From: CAYRYU01 sp964428355
GTDB taxonomy: Bacteria; Muiribacteriota; Ozemobacteria; Ozemobacterales; Ozemobacteraceae
Length of the DNA stretch: 64,000 bases
Direction of reading: 5' to 3'
NCBI GenBank assembly: GCA_964428355.1
Contig: CAYRYU010000021.1
Span: 1-64,000, forward strand
In this document: positions 26,302 to 34,902 of the stretch, one piece after another
Layout of the letters: each line of letters starts with the position of its first letter
How positions within the stretch are numbered: position 1 is the first letter of the stretch
Notes under the pieces: generated by a model
The model's input: the letters and a program-made list of their open reading frames with translations, nothing else
Told to the model about the DNA's origin: nothing
Databases searched by the model: none
Program-made: the position numbers and the translations under genes

Positions 26302-26580
26302 TCAGTGGGCGAGCTTGGCGAGGAAGTGGTTCCAGAATGGATTCGCGAAGATGAGGATCATCGAGATGACGAAGCAGTAGATGGCCATCGATTCGATCAT
26401 CGCCAGGCCCACGAAGAGGGTCCGGTTGATCCCGCCCGACTCCTCCGGTTGCTGTGCCAGCGATTTGAGGGCGGCGGCCACGGCCCTTCCCTGGCTGAGA
26501 GCGGGGCCGATACTTCCTATCGCCATGGTGATTCCCGCGGCTCCGATCGATACTATCGCAACGAACGTGGTGTCTTCCAT
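26302..26580 (-). CDS. atpE: N-type F-ATPase c subunit with Na+ ligands
   Basis: The 92-residue proteolipid forms the rotor ring. Aligned by eye with the Na+-binding c subunit of Ilyobacter, the ligand set is largely kept: Gln in LSQGRA (helix 1), and Glu-Ser with Tyr in IESMAIYCF (helix 2). The Thr after Ser is Met here. This predicts Na+ instead of H+ as coupling ion. The loop reads QQPEESGGINR. AAGGAG lies before the ATG. Confidence 0.93.
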   Translation of the reverse strand: MEDTTFVAIVSIGAAGITMAIGSIGPALSQGRAVAAALKSLAQQPEESGGINRTLFVGLAMIESMAIYCFVISMILIFANPFWNHFLAKLAH

Positions 26581-26592
26581 CTGTGACTCCTT

Positions 26593-27291
26593 TCAATCGT
26601 GACCTTCGCCCGACGTGGCAGCGGACAGGAAAACGGCCGCGAGGACGAAGAAGATGTATGCCTGGATTACCCCGGTAAGGAGGCCAAAAACCTTCATGAC
26701 GACGGGGAAAAGTATGGGGGCGACGGACAGGAGGATTCCCCCAATCATCACTTCGCTCATCACGTTCCCGAAAAGGCGCACTGCCAGGGCGAGGGTCCGG
26801 GTGATCTCGGCGACCACGTGGAACGGGGCCATGATGGGGTTGGGCTGGAAAAATGACTTGAGGTAGCCTCCCACCCCGCGCTCCAGGATTCCGAAAAGCG
26901 GGACCGCGAGGAAAACACAGAGCGCGAGGCCGGCAGTGGTGGACAGGGAAGCCGTCGGAGGCTCGTATCCTGGAAGAACCAACAGGACGTTCGCCGTGAT
27001 GATGAACAGGAACAAGGTTCCGAGGAAGGGAAGATAGGCGTCCGGATGCGCCACTCCGATCTCGCGAACCTGTTTCCTGAGGAAATCGACGATCGTCTCG
27101 AAAAAGGTCAATAGCCGCGAGCCGGCAACGGTCTTCACGTCCGGTTCGGACGCCCTTTTCTTCAGGTTGCGCGTCACCACCCATGAAGCGAGCGTGAGCA
27201 GGAGCATGATCGCCCAGGTGGTAACGATCGTCAGGTTGATCGTGACCGCTCCGTTCCTCCAGAAGACAACGTTATCAGGACTGAGTTCCAT
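26593..27291 (-). CDS. atpB: N-type F-ATPase a subunit
   Basis: The 232-residue membrane protein carries the essential stator arginine in LALAVRLFGNVMSEVMIGG, facing the c-ring, and the PNPIMAPFHVVAEITRTLAL stretch before it. I chose the ATG at 27291 (MELSPDNVVFW), five bases past the stop of the previous gene; the in-frame upstream extension would overlap atpR. It forms the ion half-channels of Fo. Confidence 0.9.
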   Translation of the reverse strand: MELSPDNVVFWRNGAVTINLTIVTTWAIMLLLTLASWVVTRNLKKRASEPDVKTVAGSRLLTFFETIVDFLRKQVREIGVAHPDAYLPFLGTLFLFIITANVLLVLPGYEPPTASLSTTAGLALCVFLAVPLFGILERGVGGYLKSFFQPNPIMAPFHVVAEITRTLALAVRLFGNVMSEVMIGGILLSVAPILFPVVMKVFGLLTGVIQAYIFFVLAAVFLSAATSGEGHD

Positions 27292-27295
27292 CGTA

Positions 27296-27616
27296 TCAAC
27301 CTTTCGAGGAATCCGGACGCAACGGACTTCCACTTCCGGGAATGAAACGGACGGGGGAAAACGCCATACGGACGATCACGGCCCGGGTTGCCAGGAGGCC
27401 GAGGAACCACGCCGTCCATGCTTGGGGGGAGCTGCCGCACGACCACCATGACAACGCCAGGAGGATTCCCATGCGAAATAGAAAGCTTGCCCTGAACAGC
27501 CGGAGATCTCTTCTGGAAAGACCTTCGCGGATGGTCCACCACAAAGCCCCGAAAAACACGATTGCGCTGGCAATCCCGGCAAACAGAGCGCACGCGACCA
27601 GGCGGGTTTCAACCAT
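27296..27616 (-). CDS. atpR: N-ATPase-associated membrane protein AtpR
   Basis: The 106-residue hydrophobic protein with about three membrane helices sits between atpQ and atpB, the place taken by atpR in N-ATPase operons. It has an arginine inside the membrane pattern (LFLR... FRASFLFRMGILLALSWW). The family is thought to assist assembly of the Na+-type Fo. The start ATGGTTGA overlaps the atpQ stop by eight bases, the same arrangement as at the atpC-atpQ junction. Confidence 0.75.
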   Translation of the reverse strand: MVETRLVACALFAGIASAIVFFGALWWTIREGLSRRDLRLFRASFLFRMGILLALSWWSCGSSPQAWTAWFLGLLATRAVIVRMAFSPVRFIPGSGSPLRPDSSKG

Positions 27617-27941
27617 CGTTCCGGCCCCCATCACCGCGGCGGCGGGATTGCCGCATCAGCCATCGCCAGCATGCCCCGCAACCGATCCCCAGGCCGGAGG
27701 CCATCAAAGTCAGGGTCCAGGAAAAATTCCCCGGGAAGGCCTCGTCGATCCAGGCTCCGAGGGCTGCACCCGCCAGGGTGGGAACGACCACGGACCATCC
27801 CACCAGCCCGATCATTCCAACGCCTGCCCAGAAGTCCTTTAGCATGGCGGAACGATCCCGCTTCCGCCGTTTTTCACGGGTCCCGAGGGTTTGGCACCAC
27901 TTCTCGAGGTGCCCGCGGCCGGTCCTTCCTGCCTCAACCAT
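27609..27941 (-). CDS. atpQ: N-ATPase-associated membrane protein AtpQ (AtpI-like)
   Basis: The 110-residue protein has two predicted membrane helices (FWAGVGMIGLVGWSVVVPTLAGAALGAWID and TLTLMASGLGIGCGACW) after a basic N-terminus, as in AtpI/AtpQ proteins. The ATG at 27941 has GGAGGGG seven bases upstream and overlaps atpC by eight bases. Position third in the operon is diagnostic for N-ATPases. Confidence 0.75.
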   Translation of the reverse strand: MVEAGRTGRGHLEKWCQTLGTREKRRKRDRSAMLKDFWAGVGMIGLVGWSVVVPTLAGAALGAWIDEAFPGNFSWTLTLMASGLGIGCGACWRWLMRQSRRRGDGGRNDG

Positions 27942-28332
27942 GGCGACGCCCCTCCGACCATCTCCTGATGAAGCGGCTTTCCATGGTGGCAAGCATCGCC
28001 CGGATATCGCTGTCGTGTTCCCTCATCGCTTCTATCCGTTGCCGGAGGGTTTCCTTCAATGACCCGGGCCGGTCCGCCGGAGATTCTGCAGCATGCCGTA
28101 CCGAAACAAGTACGGTCTCTCCCGTTTTCACAAGAATCCCTTCGTCGATGGCGCAGTCGGCCCTTTTTCCACCGGCAATCTCGAAAGTCAGGATTCCAGG
28201 AGAAACCGGAACAACCCCATCCAGGCGGCGCGGCCTTATCCCGAGGTTCCCGGCGGGGGTTTCCAGGACGATGAGCTTCACGTCATCCCTTTCAAGAAAA
28301 ACCCTTGCGGGAGTCAAGACTTTCAGTATCAC
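27934..28332 (-). CDS. atpC: N-type F-ATPase epsilon subunit
   Basis: The 132-residue protein matches the epsilon beta-sandwich (LKVLTPARVFLERDDVKLIVLETPAGNLGI) and ends in a helical part (LRQRIEAMREHDSDIRAMLATMESRFIRRW). The start is GTG at 28332, with GGGAGGG eight bases before it and 79 bases past atpD. A longer in-frame form beginning inside atpD is unlikely. Confidence 0.85.
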   Translation of the reverse strand: MILKVLTPARVFLERDDVKLIVLETPAGNLGIRPRRLDGVVPVSPGILTFEIAGGKRADCAIDEGILVKTGETVLVSVRHAAESPADRPGSLKETLRQRIEAMREHDSDIRAMLATMESRFIRRWSEGRRHG

Positions 28333-28411
28333 CCGCGGATCCCTCCCGTCATGCCCCGACCCTTCCCGGAGGCAGGAAGGCGCGGAAAGATCCGCTCCGG
28401 GAACCCTGGCA

Positions 28412-29815
28412 TCAGGATTTCCTCCTCGTTCCAAGCTGGTCGATGGAACCGATCATGTAGAAATCCGCTTCGGGAACGTCCGCGAACTCGTCCGCGAGGA
28501 TCCTTTCGCAGCCTTCGAGGGAGTCCGAAAGAGGAACCAGCTGGCCTTTCAGGCCGGTGAAATGTTCGGTTCCCGCGAATGGCTGGGTGAAAAAACGCTC
28601 GAGGCGGCGGGCCCGGGCCACCACCGCCCGGTCGCTCTTGGAAAGTTGCTCCAATCCAAGCATTGCGATGATGTCCTTGATCTCGTCGTAATGGGCGAGT
28701 GTTTCGCGGACTTCGCGGGCGATCCGATGGTGGCGCTCCCCGACAACATGTGGAACCAGAAGGCGGGAAGTGGACTGGAGCGGGTCGATCGCGGGAAAGA
28801 ACCCTTCACTGGCCCGTTTCCGGGAAAGGACGATCGAGGCTGAAAGGTGGGAAAAGGTATGTACGGCCGCGGGGTCTGTCAGATCGTCCGCCGGAACATA
28901 CACCGCCTGGATCGAGGTGATGCTGGCGGTGTCCGTGCTCGCAATCCTCTCCTCGAGGCGTGCGAGCTCTGTGGCAAGGGTGGGCTGGTATCCGAGTCGT
29001 GAGGGGAGGGTTCCCATGAGGCCCGACACCTCGGACCCCGCCTGGATGAACCGGAAAATGTTGTCGATCAGGAGCAGGACATCGCGCCGTTGGTCGTCCC
29101 GGAAAAACTCGGCCATCGTCATCGCCATGTGGCCGACCCGTGCACGGCAGCCCGGAGGCTCGTTCATCTGCCCGAAAACGAGAACAGTGTTTTCCAGAAC
29201 GCCCGCTTCGCGCATGTCGCGAAAGAGTTCCTCTCCCTCCCGGCACCTTTCGCCGATCCCGCAGAAGATGCTTACACCCTGGTGACGCTTGACCATGTTC
29301 CCGATCATTTCTGTCAGGAGAACGGTCTTCCCAACCCCCGCGCCCCCGAACAGGCCGCTTTTCCCGCCCTTTTCCAATGGGACCAGCACATCGACGACCT
29401 TGATCCCGGTTTCGAAAAGGCTGGTTCGGGTCTGATGGTGGAAGAGAGCGGGGGGACCGGCATGGATCGACCGCCAGGCGACATCCCCGATCGGACCGCC
29501 ATGGTCGATGGGACGGCCGAACACGTCCAACATTCGACCCAGGGTGTTCTTCCCCACCGGAGCACGGAGGGGGAAACCCGTGTCCGAGACCTCCTGACCG
29601 CGCGCGAGTCCCTGGGCAGGTTTCAGGGCGATACTCCGGACCCGGCCCTGATCGAGGTGCGCCATTACCTCGAGGGAAATCTCCGGAGAGCCGCAGGTAA
29701 CGAGGATGGAATTGATTGCCGGAAGCGCTTCGGGGAAAAGACAGTCCACCACTGGACCACGAACCGCCACGATCCTTCCCTTCGGAAGCGCTTCACCCGG
29801 AAGCCGTGCAACCAT
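28412..29815 (-). CDS. atpD: N-type F-ATPase beta subunit
   Basis: The 467-residue catalytic subunit has Walker A GGAGVGKTVLL, the catalytic GERCREGEELF stretch and Walker B DVLLLIDNIFRF. The usual GERT reads GERC. It is the first gene of the operon atpDCQRBEFAG. I chose the ATG at 29815 (MVARLPGE), preceded by GAGGGAAACGGAAAG, over an in-frame GTG nine codons upstream. Being first, with beta and epsilon at the front and alpha and gamma at the end, is the reverse of the standard F-ATPase order and marks the N type. Confidence 0.93.
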   Translation of the reverse strand: MVARLPGEALPKGRIVAVRGPVVDCLFPEALPAINSILVTCGSPEISLEVMAHLDQGRVRSIALKPAQGLARGQEVSDTGFPLRAPVGKNTLGRMLDVFGRPIDHGGPIGDVAWRSIHAGPPALFHHQTRTSLFETGIKVVDVLVPLEKGGKSGLFGGAGVGKTVLLTEMIGNMVKRHQGVSIFCGIGERCREGEELFRDMREAGVLENTVLVFGQMNEPPGCRARVGHMAMTMAEFFRDDQRRDVLLLIDNIFRFIQAGSEVSGLMGTLPSRLGYQPTLATELARLEERIASTDTASITSIQAVYVPADDLTDPAAVHTFSHLSASIVLSRKRASEGFFPAIDPLQSTSRLLVPHVVGERHHRIAREVRETLAHYDEIKDIIAMLGLEQLSKSDRAVVARARRLERFFTQPFAGTEHFTGLKGQLVPLSDSLEGCERILADEFADVPEADFYMIGSIDQLGTRRKS

Positions 29816-29978
29816 CTTTCCGTTTCCCTCACAGGGTTCCACCGGTACAATCCCGGAACGGCCGGATTTTCATTCACTCCGGGAACCTGTCACGGAATCG
29901 CCCGGCATATTCTACCCCCTCACCCATCCGAAAACAACGGGCGAGAGAGCCCCAAGGACGGGGGGGGATATCCATCGT

Positions 29979-31106
29979 TCACTGGTCTTCTGCGGCCCAT
30001 TGGGCGCGAAGACGCTCGATTTCCCGGTCGATCTCGGCGATCTGTCGCTCCACACCGGCGATCTCGGCGCGGACATGATCGATCTCGAGCTTCTGCTCAT
30101 CGGCCTGACGTCGGTACTGGTAATATCTTTCCAGGTCTTCCGGGCTTCCCTGGAGGTTTTCGTCGTTCGATGACTGCTCGGACAGAGGCGGAGAAACTGG
30201 GAGTTCACTTGAAATCCCGGTTTGGGGGAGTGTCCTGACCGGAGGGTTATCCTGAAGCGGCTTGGGATCGAACTCCTTCGTCAGTTGCCTTGGTTCGACC
30301 GAAATCAATGGGCCCGGCCCGCCAGGCGGGGGGGCTGGGATCGGTCCGAGGACCGGCCCTTTGTAGGCTGGTTTCGGGGCGGGGTAAGCGGGACTGGGGT
30401 TGTCGCGATAGTAGTAATACCTTCGTGCCCGTGACCTGCGCTGAAGGGTGGTAAGCATCTCCTCCCGGTTCTCGGATTCCCGGGTCCGGAGGTAACTCAG
30501 CCTTTCTTCCAGTTCCGCCTGTCTGTCCAGGAGTTCGGAAAGCCGGTTTTCCCGGGCCTGGATTTTCTCTTCCTGGGCGAGGACGAGGGCTTCCCTTCGG
30601 CGGGCGGCGGCGATCCGCCCGGTCTGCTGCTGTTGCCAGCTCCGGATGTACGCCCGCTCTTTTCCGAGGCGGGAAACCTCCTGTTGTGCAACCTTCCGGG
30701 TGGTCTCCGAGCCCGACGCATCGACCGCCCGACGGTAGTTCCCGATGGCGGATTCCAGATTCCCTTCGAGAATGTTTTCGAAAAATCCTTCCCGGCAGAG
30801 CTGTGAAGCCGTCGGCGAAGCAACTTCGCCTTCCCGCCTGATCTTTTCCAGCAGTGCCCTCCCCATTCCCTGGTCGTCCTGGGACAAAATGCTTCGATCC
30901 GCAATCAGGGCGCTCTCGTAGAGTTCCAACGCCCTGGCAGCCTGGTCCCGTTTCCAGAGATGGAGAGCCTGCTGGAAGAGGTTCAGGGCTTTTACAGGGT
31001 CCTGGCCCTGCCCGATGACGAGGCACTGGTCCGCGGGGTTACTGGCACCGAGAGGCAGGATCGAGATGGCGAGGACGAAAAGACAGAGCATGATCGGTTT
31101 ACGCAT
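29979..31106 (-). CDS. Secreted protein with TPR-like and coiled-coil regions
   Basis: About 375 residues. A signal peptide (KPIMLCLFVLAISILPLGAS) is followed by TPR-like helices (ALNLFQQALHLWKRDQAARALELYESAL). A long coiled coil follows (about 130-240), then a Tyr/Pro-rich segment (ARRYYYYRDN, PAYPAPKPAYKGP), and a final coiled coil (residues about 325-370). GGGGAGG stands six bases before the chosen ATG at 31106, with another ATG two codons earlier. It lies between selD and atpD on the same strand, with gaps of 92 and 163 bases. I do not recognise the family; an envelope scaffold is plausible. Confidence 0.6.
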   Translation of the reverse strand: MRKPIMLCLFVLAISILPLGASNPADQCLVIGQGQDPVKALNLFQQALHLWKRDQAARALELYESALIADRSILSQDDQGMGRALLEKIRREGEVASPTASQLCREGFFENILEGNLESAIGNYRRAVDASGSETTRKVAQQEVSRLGKERAYIRSWQQQQTGRIAAARRREALVLAQEEKIQARENRLSELLDRQAELEERLSYLRTRESENREEMLTTLQRRSRARRYYYYRDNPSPAYPAPKPAYKGPVLGPIPAPPPGGPGPLISVEPRQLTKEFDPKPLQDNPPVRTLPQTGISSELPVSPPLSEQSSNDENLQGSPEDLERYYQYRRQADEQKLEIDHVRAEIAGVERQIAEIDREIERLRAQWAAEDQ

Positions 31107-31198
31107 GGGCATCCTCCCCCGTTGGCTTTTCCCCAGGATAATCAAATCCGGTCAAGAACCGCAACTCCCGAAAACAGCGAAAACAGCCGGACAGGCGG

Positions 31199-32482
31199 TC
31201 AGAGGGGTGAAAGGGCTCCTACAACCCTCAACAGGTGACCGTCCCGGGAAACCACCTTCCCGATCGAGGCACTCCAGGGAAACCCGTTTTGGCGCAAATC
31301 GCAAAGGACCGCTTCTTCAGAAGGGGGGGAAACGCACATCAGCAACCCCCCGGAGGTCTGCGGATCGAGAGCGAGCATTTTCAGGGGGTAGGGAAGCCCC
31401 TGGTCGAAACTGCACGAACCTTCGACATACTCCTGATTCCGGTAGGACCCGCCCGGGATGCACCCGAATTCGAGCATCTCGATCGCCCCCGGAAGCGCGG
31501 GGAGTACTCTCGCATGGATTTCCAGGGTCACGTTGCTTGCCCTGGCGATGTGCATGGCATGCCCGAGTAGCCCGAATCCGGTGATGTCCGTGGCGGCGCG
31601 GATACCGTGGGCCTGCATGATCTCCGAGCCGGCGCGATTGAGGAGTTTCATCGAATCGAGGGCTGCCCGGTAATGGGCGGAGGAAACCTGGTTCTGGCGC
31701 TTTCCTGCAACCACAGCTCCGGTGCCCAGCGGCTTGGTCAGGACGAGGATATCCCCCACCCGGGCCTTCGAATTGGTGACGACCCTGCCGGGATGGACGA
31801 CGCCCGATACCGCCAACCCGTATTTCGGTATTGGATCGACGATGGTATGGCCGCCGACGATCATCCCTCCGGCTTCACGAACCTTTTCCTGACCGCCCCT
31901 GAGGATCTCCCGCAAAACCCCCAGAGGAATCCCCTTGTCGGGAAACATTACGAGGTTCATGGCTGTCAGCACCCGGCCGCCCATCGCGTACACATCGCTC
32001 AGCGCGTTCGCGGCGGAAATCTGGCCGAACTCGAAGGCATCGGAACAGATCGGAGGGAAGAAATCAGTCGTCTCGATCAGGGCGATCTCGTCCGTCAGCT
32101 GGTAGACGCCCGCATCATCGCATGTATCGAGGCCGACGAGAAGCCGGGAATCCTCCGGCCGCGCGAACCCCTTGACTGCCTCTGACAAAAGACCGGGATG
32201 CAGCTTCGCCGAGCATCCTCCCTGTTCGACAGTCGAAAGAAGGTCGAAGGGCTCTTCCCGCGGGGCCCTTTCGAAAACTCTGGCAGTGACGCCCGCATCG
32301 GAAACCAGGGAAAAGGCACGGGGACAGTCCTCTTCGGATGTCCGGACGCACATCCCGCAGTCCGAGGAAACCTCGTCGGGAACGGTCACGATCTCGACGG
32401 CCATCCCGGCGGCCCGCAGGATCTCCTCAGCCTTTATCAGTGCCCGGGTCGACGGGAACAGCAGAAGGGATTCCTTTTTCAT
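31199..32482 (-). CDS. selD: Selenide, water dikinase with N-terminal DUF3343 domain
   Basis: The 427-residue protein is SelD, which makes selenophosphate from selenide and ATP for selenocysteine synthesis. The first ~72 residues are a separate small domain (LLLFPSTRALIKAEEILRAAG ... VSSDCGMCVR) of DUF3343 type, usually a free-standing protein in selenium users and thought to carry Se or S through its Cys pair. SelD proper follows, with the active-site Cys and Lys in GGCSAKLHP (Cys, not Sec), IETTDFFPPI, and PQTSGGLLM near the end. Fusion could hand selenium directly to the kinase (inference). It is the last of three co-directional selenium genes. Confidence 0.93.
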   Translation of the reverse strand: MKKESLLLFPSTRALIKAEEILRAAGMAVEIVTVPDEVSSDCGMCVRTSEEDCPRAFSLVSDAGVTARVFERAPREEPFDLLSTVEQGGCSAKLHPGLLSEAVKGFARPEDSRLLVGLDTCDDAGVYQLTDEIALIETTDFFPPICSDAFEFGQISAANALSDVYAMGGRVLTAMNLVMFPDKGIPLGVLREILRGGQEKVREAGGMIVGGHTIVDPIPKYGLAVSGVVHPGRVVTNSKARVGDILVLTKPLGTGAVVAGKRQNQVSSAHYRAALDSMKLLNRAGSEIMQAHGIRAATDITGFGLLGHAMHIARASNVTLEIHARVLPALPGAIEMLEFGCIPGGSYRNQEYVEGSCSFDQGLPYPLKMLALDPQTSGGLLMCVSPPSEEAVLCDLRQNGFPWSASIGKVVSRDGHLLRVVGALSPL

Positions 32483-32586
32483 TTCGCATCAGTCCTGAAG
32501 CATTCATTCACTGTTCCGACGGAAATCGGGTCCATCCCGCGCCGCCCAGAAAAACAGATTCGTGATCATTTGTACAAGTCAATACG

Positions 32587-33711
32587 TCAGCCGCCGATGG
32601 ACTGGAGGGCATCCAGAAAGAAATCGAGATCCTCTGGGGAATGGAAGACCGACGGGGCTATCCTCACTGTTCCGTTCGGAAACGTCTTCAACCATCGATG
32701 GGCGAGCGGAGCGCAGTGCAGGCCGACCCGGACCTCCAGTCCGTGTTTCTTGAAAAGTTCATCGCCGAGAGCGGAAGGAAGGAGATTCCGATGGGTCACG
32801 GAAACCACCTCACCCTGGGCTTCCGGATCGCCTGCCGCCAAAACGTTCAATCCTTTCACCTTCTTCATGCCGGCGATGAAGTGAAGGAAATCGCGATGGG
32901 TATGGCGCGCAGGAGGTTTTTCTTCCAGTGCGCCCAGGAGCCCGAACGCTCCGGCGATGTTCCCGGTTCCTGCTTCGAAGCGGTCGGGAAGGAACCCGGG
33001 CATGTCGTAGCTCTCGGAAACACTCCCCGTTCCGCCCAACACGAGAGGGGAAAGAGCCTCGTGGTCCCGGAGGAACAACCCCCCGATTCCCGGGGGACCC
33101 AGCAGGCTTTTATGGCCTGCAAATGCGACGAAATCGAGGTTCCATTCATCGGCCCGAACCGGAACCGACCCCAGGGACTGGCTCGCATCGACCAGCAACG
33201 GAAGGCTTCCGATGGCCCTTTTGATCGCCTTGATCGGCTGGATGACTCCATTCACGTTCCCCATATGGTTGACGATGACAAGCCTCGTATCGGGGGACAG
33301 GGAACTCCCGATCTCCTCGACCCTGATCGTCCCATCGAGGCTCGCGGGGAGGAGCTGGAAGCTTCCGCCGGTCCGGGAGCACCAATGCTGCAGAGGCCGC
33401 ATGACCGCATTGTGCTCGAGCGGGGAAACCAGCACCCTTCCGCCATTGGCCGGTAACGAAGCAATGACGATGTTCAGGGCGACCGTGGCGCTGGGCGTGA
33501 ATACTACCTGATCCCCGTTTTTCGCACCCAGGAGAATTCCAAGGCGATCCCTGGCCCTTTCGACCGTCCTTCCCACCTCGACCACCCTTGGGTAGGAGCT
33601 TCGCCCGTAGGGGCCTCCCACCTCGTCGAGATACCGCCGCATTCCTTCGGCGACCGCTTTCGGCTTGGGAAAAGAGGTGGCTGAGTTGTCGAAGTAGAGA
33701 TTCCTGTCCAT
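32587..33711 (-). CDS. Cysteine desulfurase/selenocysteine lyase-like PLP enzyme
   Basis: The 374-residue protein is a class V aminotransferase-fold enzyme. The PLP lysine lies in AFAGHKSLLGPPGIGG, and VDASQSLG and SPLEHNAVMRPL are conserved pocket segments. It belongs to the subgroup often found beside selD and yedF, and probably releases S or Se from (seleno)cysteine for SelD. GGAG stands five bases before the ATG, and it is 11 bases downstream of yedF. It could also serve Fe-S or molybdenum enzyme sulfuration. Confidence 0.85.
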   Translation of the reverse strand: MDRNLYFDNSATSFPKPKAVAEGMRRYLDEVGGPYGRSSYPRVVEVGRTVERARDRLGILLGAKNGDQVVFTPSATVALNIVIASLPANGGRVLVSPLEHNAVMRPLQHWCSRTGGSFQLLPASLDGTIRVEEIGSSLSPDTRLVIVNHMGNVNGVIQPIKAIKRAIGSLPLLVDASQSLGSVPVRADEWNLDFVAFAGHKSLLGPPGIGGLFLRDHEALSPLVLGGTGSVSESYDMPGFLPDRFEAGTGNIAGAFGLLGALEEKPPARHTHRDFLHFIAGMKKVKGLNVLAAGDPEAQGEVVSVTHRNLLPSALGDELFKKHGLEVRVGLHCAPLAHRWLKTFPNGTVRIAPSVFHSPEDLDFFLDALQSIGG

Positions 33712-33722
33712 GGGGCTCCGGA

Positions 33723-34349
33723 TCAGGGATTGACGATGTGGTGGGCGCAGTGGAGAACCTGGAGGATTTCGAGCATGTTGGAAACCGTTCCCGCGCCGAG
33801 CTTCTTTCTCAGATCGAAGAATTCGAGACAGGTTCCGCAGACCAGCAGCCTGACGCCCTTCTTTTCGAGTTCCTTCAGTGCGGGAAGGATCGGCGATCCT
33901 TCACAGGCGAGCTGGACGCCGGCGTTGTAGAAAACGATGGAAGGGGGGAGGGGCGAAATCTCGCGGAGCGCATTCACGAAGCCCTGGACAAGGATGTTTC
34001 CCAGCTCATCCGAACCCTGTCCCATTCCGCGACGGTTGAAACAAATCACCGGCCCAGAGACTCCCGGGGAAGGGGTGCAGTATTCGCCCGTTGGAAGGGA
34101 GGTTGCAGTCGCGGAGGTTTTCCTGCCGATGACCGAGAACTGGCCATCAACGGATGATCTCGCGGGTTCGCACCCGTTGTCGGACATGAACCGGAAAACG
34201 TTGTTGCATGACGTTTCGTTGTCGAGCAAGACCTGCAGGGTCTGGCCCGGAACCATCTCCGAAAGGGCCTTCCGGACCAAAATCAGGGGTTTGGGACATG
34301 GCAGTCCCCTGGCATCGACAACCCGGTCGATCTTTTCGCGCGTTTCCAT
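33723..34349 (-). CDS. yedF: Selenium metabolism protein YedF (TusA-DsrE fusion)
   Basis: The 208-residue protein has an N-terminal TusA-like domain (VVDARGLPCPKPLILVRKAL, with the catalytic-type CPKP cysteine) and a C-terminal DsrE/F-like domain (PSIVFYNAGVQLACEGSPILPALKELEKKGVRLLVCGTCLEFF). This fused form is a marker of selenium-using bacteria and probably moves Se or S between carriers. GGAG precedes the ATG and a promoter lies 42 bases upstream. It is the first gene of yedF-desulfurase-selD. Confidence 0.9.
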   Translation of the reverse strand: METREKIDRVVDARGLPCPKPLILVRKALSEMVPGQTLQVLLDNETSCNNVFRFMSDNGCEPARSSVDGQFSVIGRKTSATATSLPTGEYCTPSPGVSGPVICFNRRGMGQGSDELGNILVQGFVNALREISPLPPSIVFYNAGVQLACEGSPILPALKELEKKGVRLLVCGTCLEFFDLRKKLGAGTVSNMLEILQVLHCAHHIVNP

Positions 34350-34390
34350 ATCGCAAACTCCATCCTGAAGTCGTTCTCAGTGGGAGCCCC

Positions 34391-34419
34391 AAAATAGCAC
34401 GTAAGGCGGGCCGAATCAA
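34391..34419 (-). promoter_or_regulatory. Promoter of yedF-desulfurase-selD
   Basis: On the minus strand TTGATT and TATTTT are separated by 17 bases, with the -10 box 41 bases before the yedF ATG. Confidence 0.5.
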
Positions 34420-34467
34420 CCCATGACATCCTCGAAGGAATGCAATGACGATCTGGGAGAGGGAACC

Positions 34468-34496
34468 TTGACCCGTTTCCGGAAATGGTCTATGTT
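34468..34496 (+). promoter_or_regulatory. Promoter of the Mop-domain gene
   Basis: TTGACC (34468-34473) and TATGTT (34491-34496) are separated by 17 bases, 70 bases before the ATG at 34567. Confidence 0.5.
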
Positions 34497-34566
34497 CCCG
34501 GGGAATCGCAGCTCGATGCTGTGAATCGGGAATCTCAAATCTCTTTTTTGAAAGGCAGTGGCAAGA

Positions 34567-34776
34567 ATGAAATACGGCGCTAGAAATGCGATCCAGGCCA
34601 AGGTTACATCGATCAAGAAGGGGGATGTCATGGCGCTGGTCAAATTCGACGTGACCCTCCCCGCCGAAATGGCCTCGGTCCTCACGACCGAATCGGTTGA
34701 ATCCATGGGGTTGAAGCTCGGTGATGAAATCCAGCTGATCATCAAGGCCATCCACGTTTTGCCCGTGAAGGAATGA
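34567..34776 (+). CDS. Molbindin-like protein (single Mop/TOBE domain)
   Basis: The 69-residue protein is one Mop domain (MKYGARNAIQAKVTSIKKG ... VKFDVTLP ... SVESMGLKLGDEIQLIIKA), the fold that binds molybdate or tungstate in small hexameric storage proteins. It lies between yedF and the selC-selA-selB operon with its own promoter. The formate dehydrogenase encoded 6.5 kb away needs Mo or W, which fits a metal-buffering role. The ATG at 34567 is preferred over a GTG three codons earlier, which would sit too close to AAAGG. Confidence 0.85.
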   Translation: MKYGARNAIQAKVTSIKKGDVMALVKFDVTLPAEMASVLTTESVESMGLKLGDEIQLIIKAIHVLPVKE

Positions 34777-34841
34777 CCGGAAGTGGATCGGCCCGGGCTG
34801 GAACCCACCCCATCAACGGTTTTGGGGGCACTTCCGTCGCC

Positions 34842-34871
34842 TTGACATTGCCTTTCCCCATCCGGTAACCT
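34842..34871 (+). promoter_or_regulatory. Promoter of selC-selA-selB
   Basis: TTGACA (34842-34847) and TAACCT (34866-34871) are separated by 18 bases, about 30 bases before the tRNA. The -35 is perfect; the -10 is weak. Confidence 0.4.
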
Positions 34872-34902
34872 TTTCCGGAAAGGATCCCCCTTTTCGATCA
34901 CT

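Noticed and set aside
29816..29842. Upstream in-frame GTG start for the ATPase beta subunit
   Set aside because: The GAGGGAAACGGAAAG ribosome site would lie inside the coding part; the ATG at 29815 is better placed.
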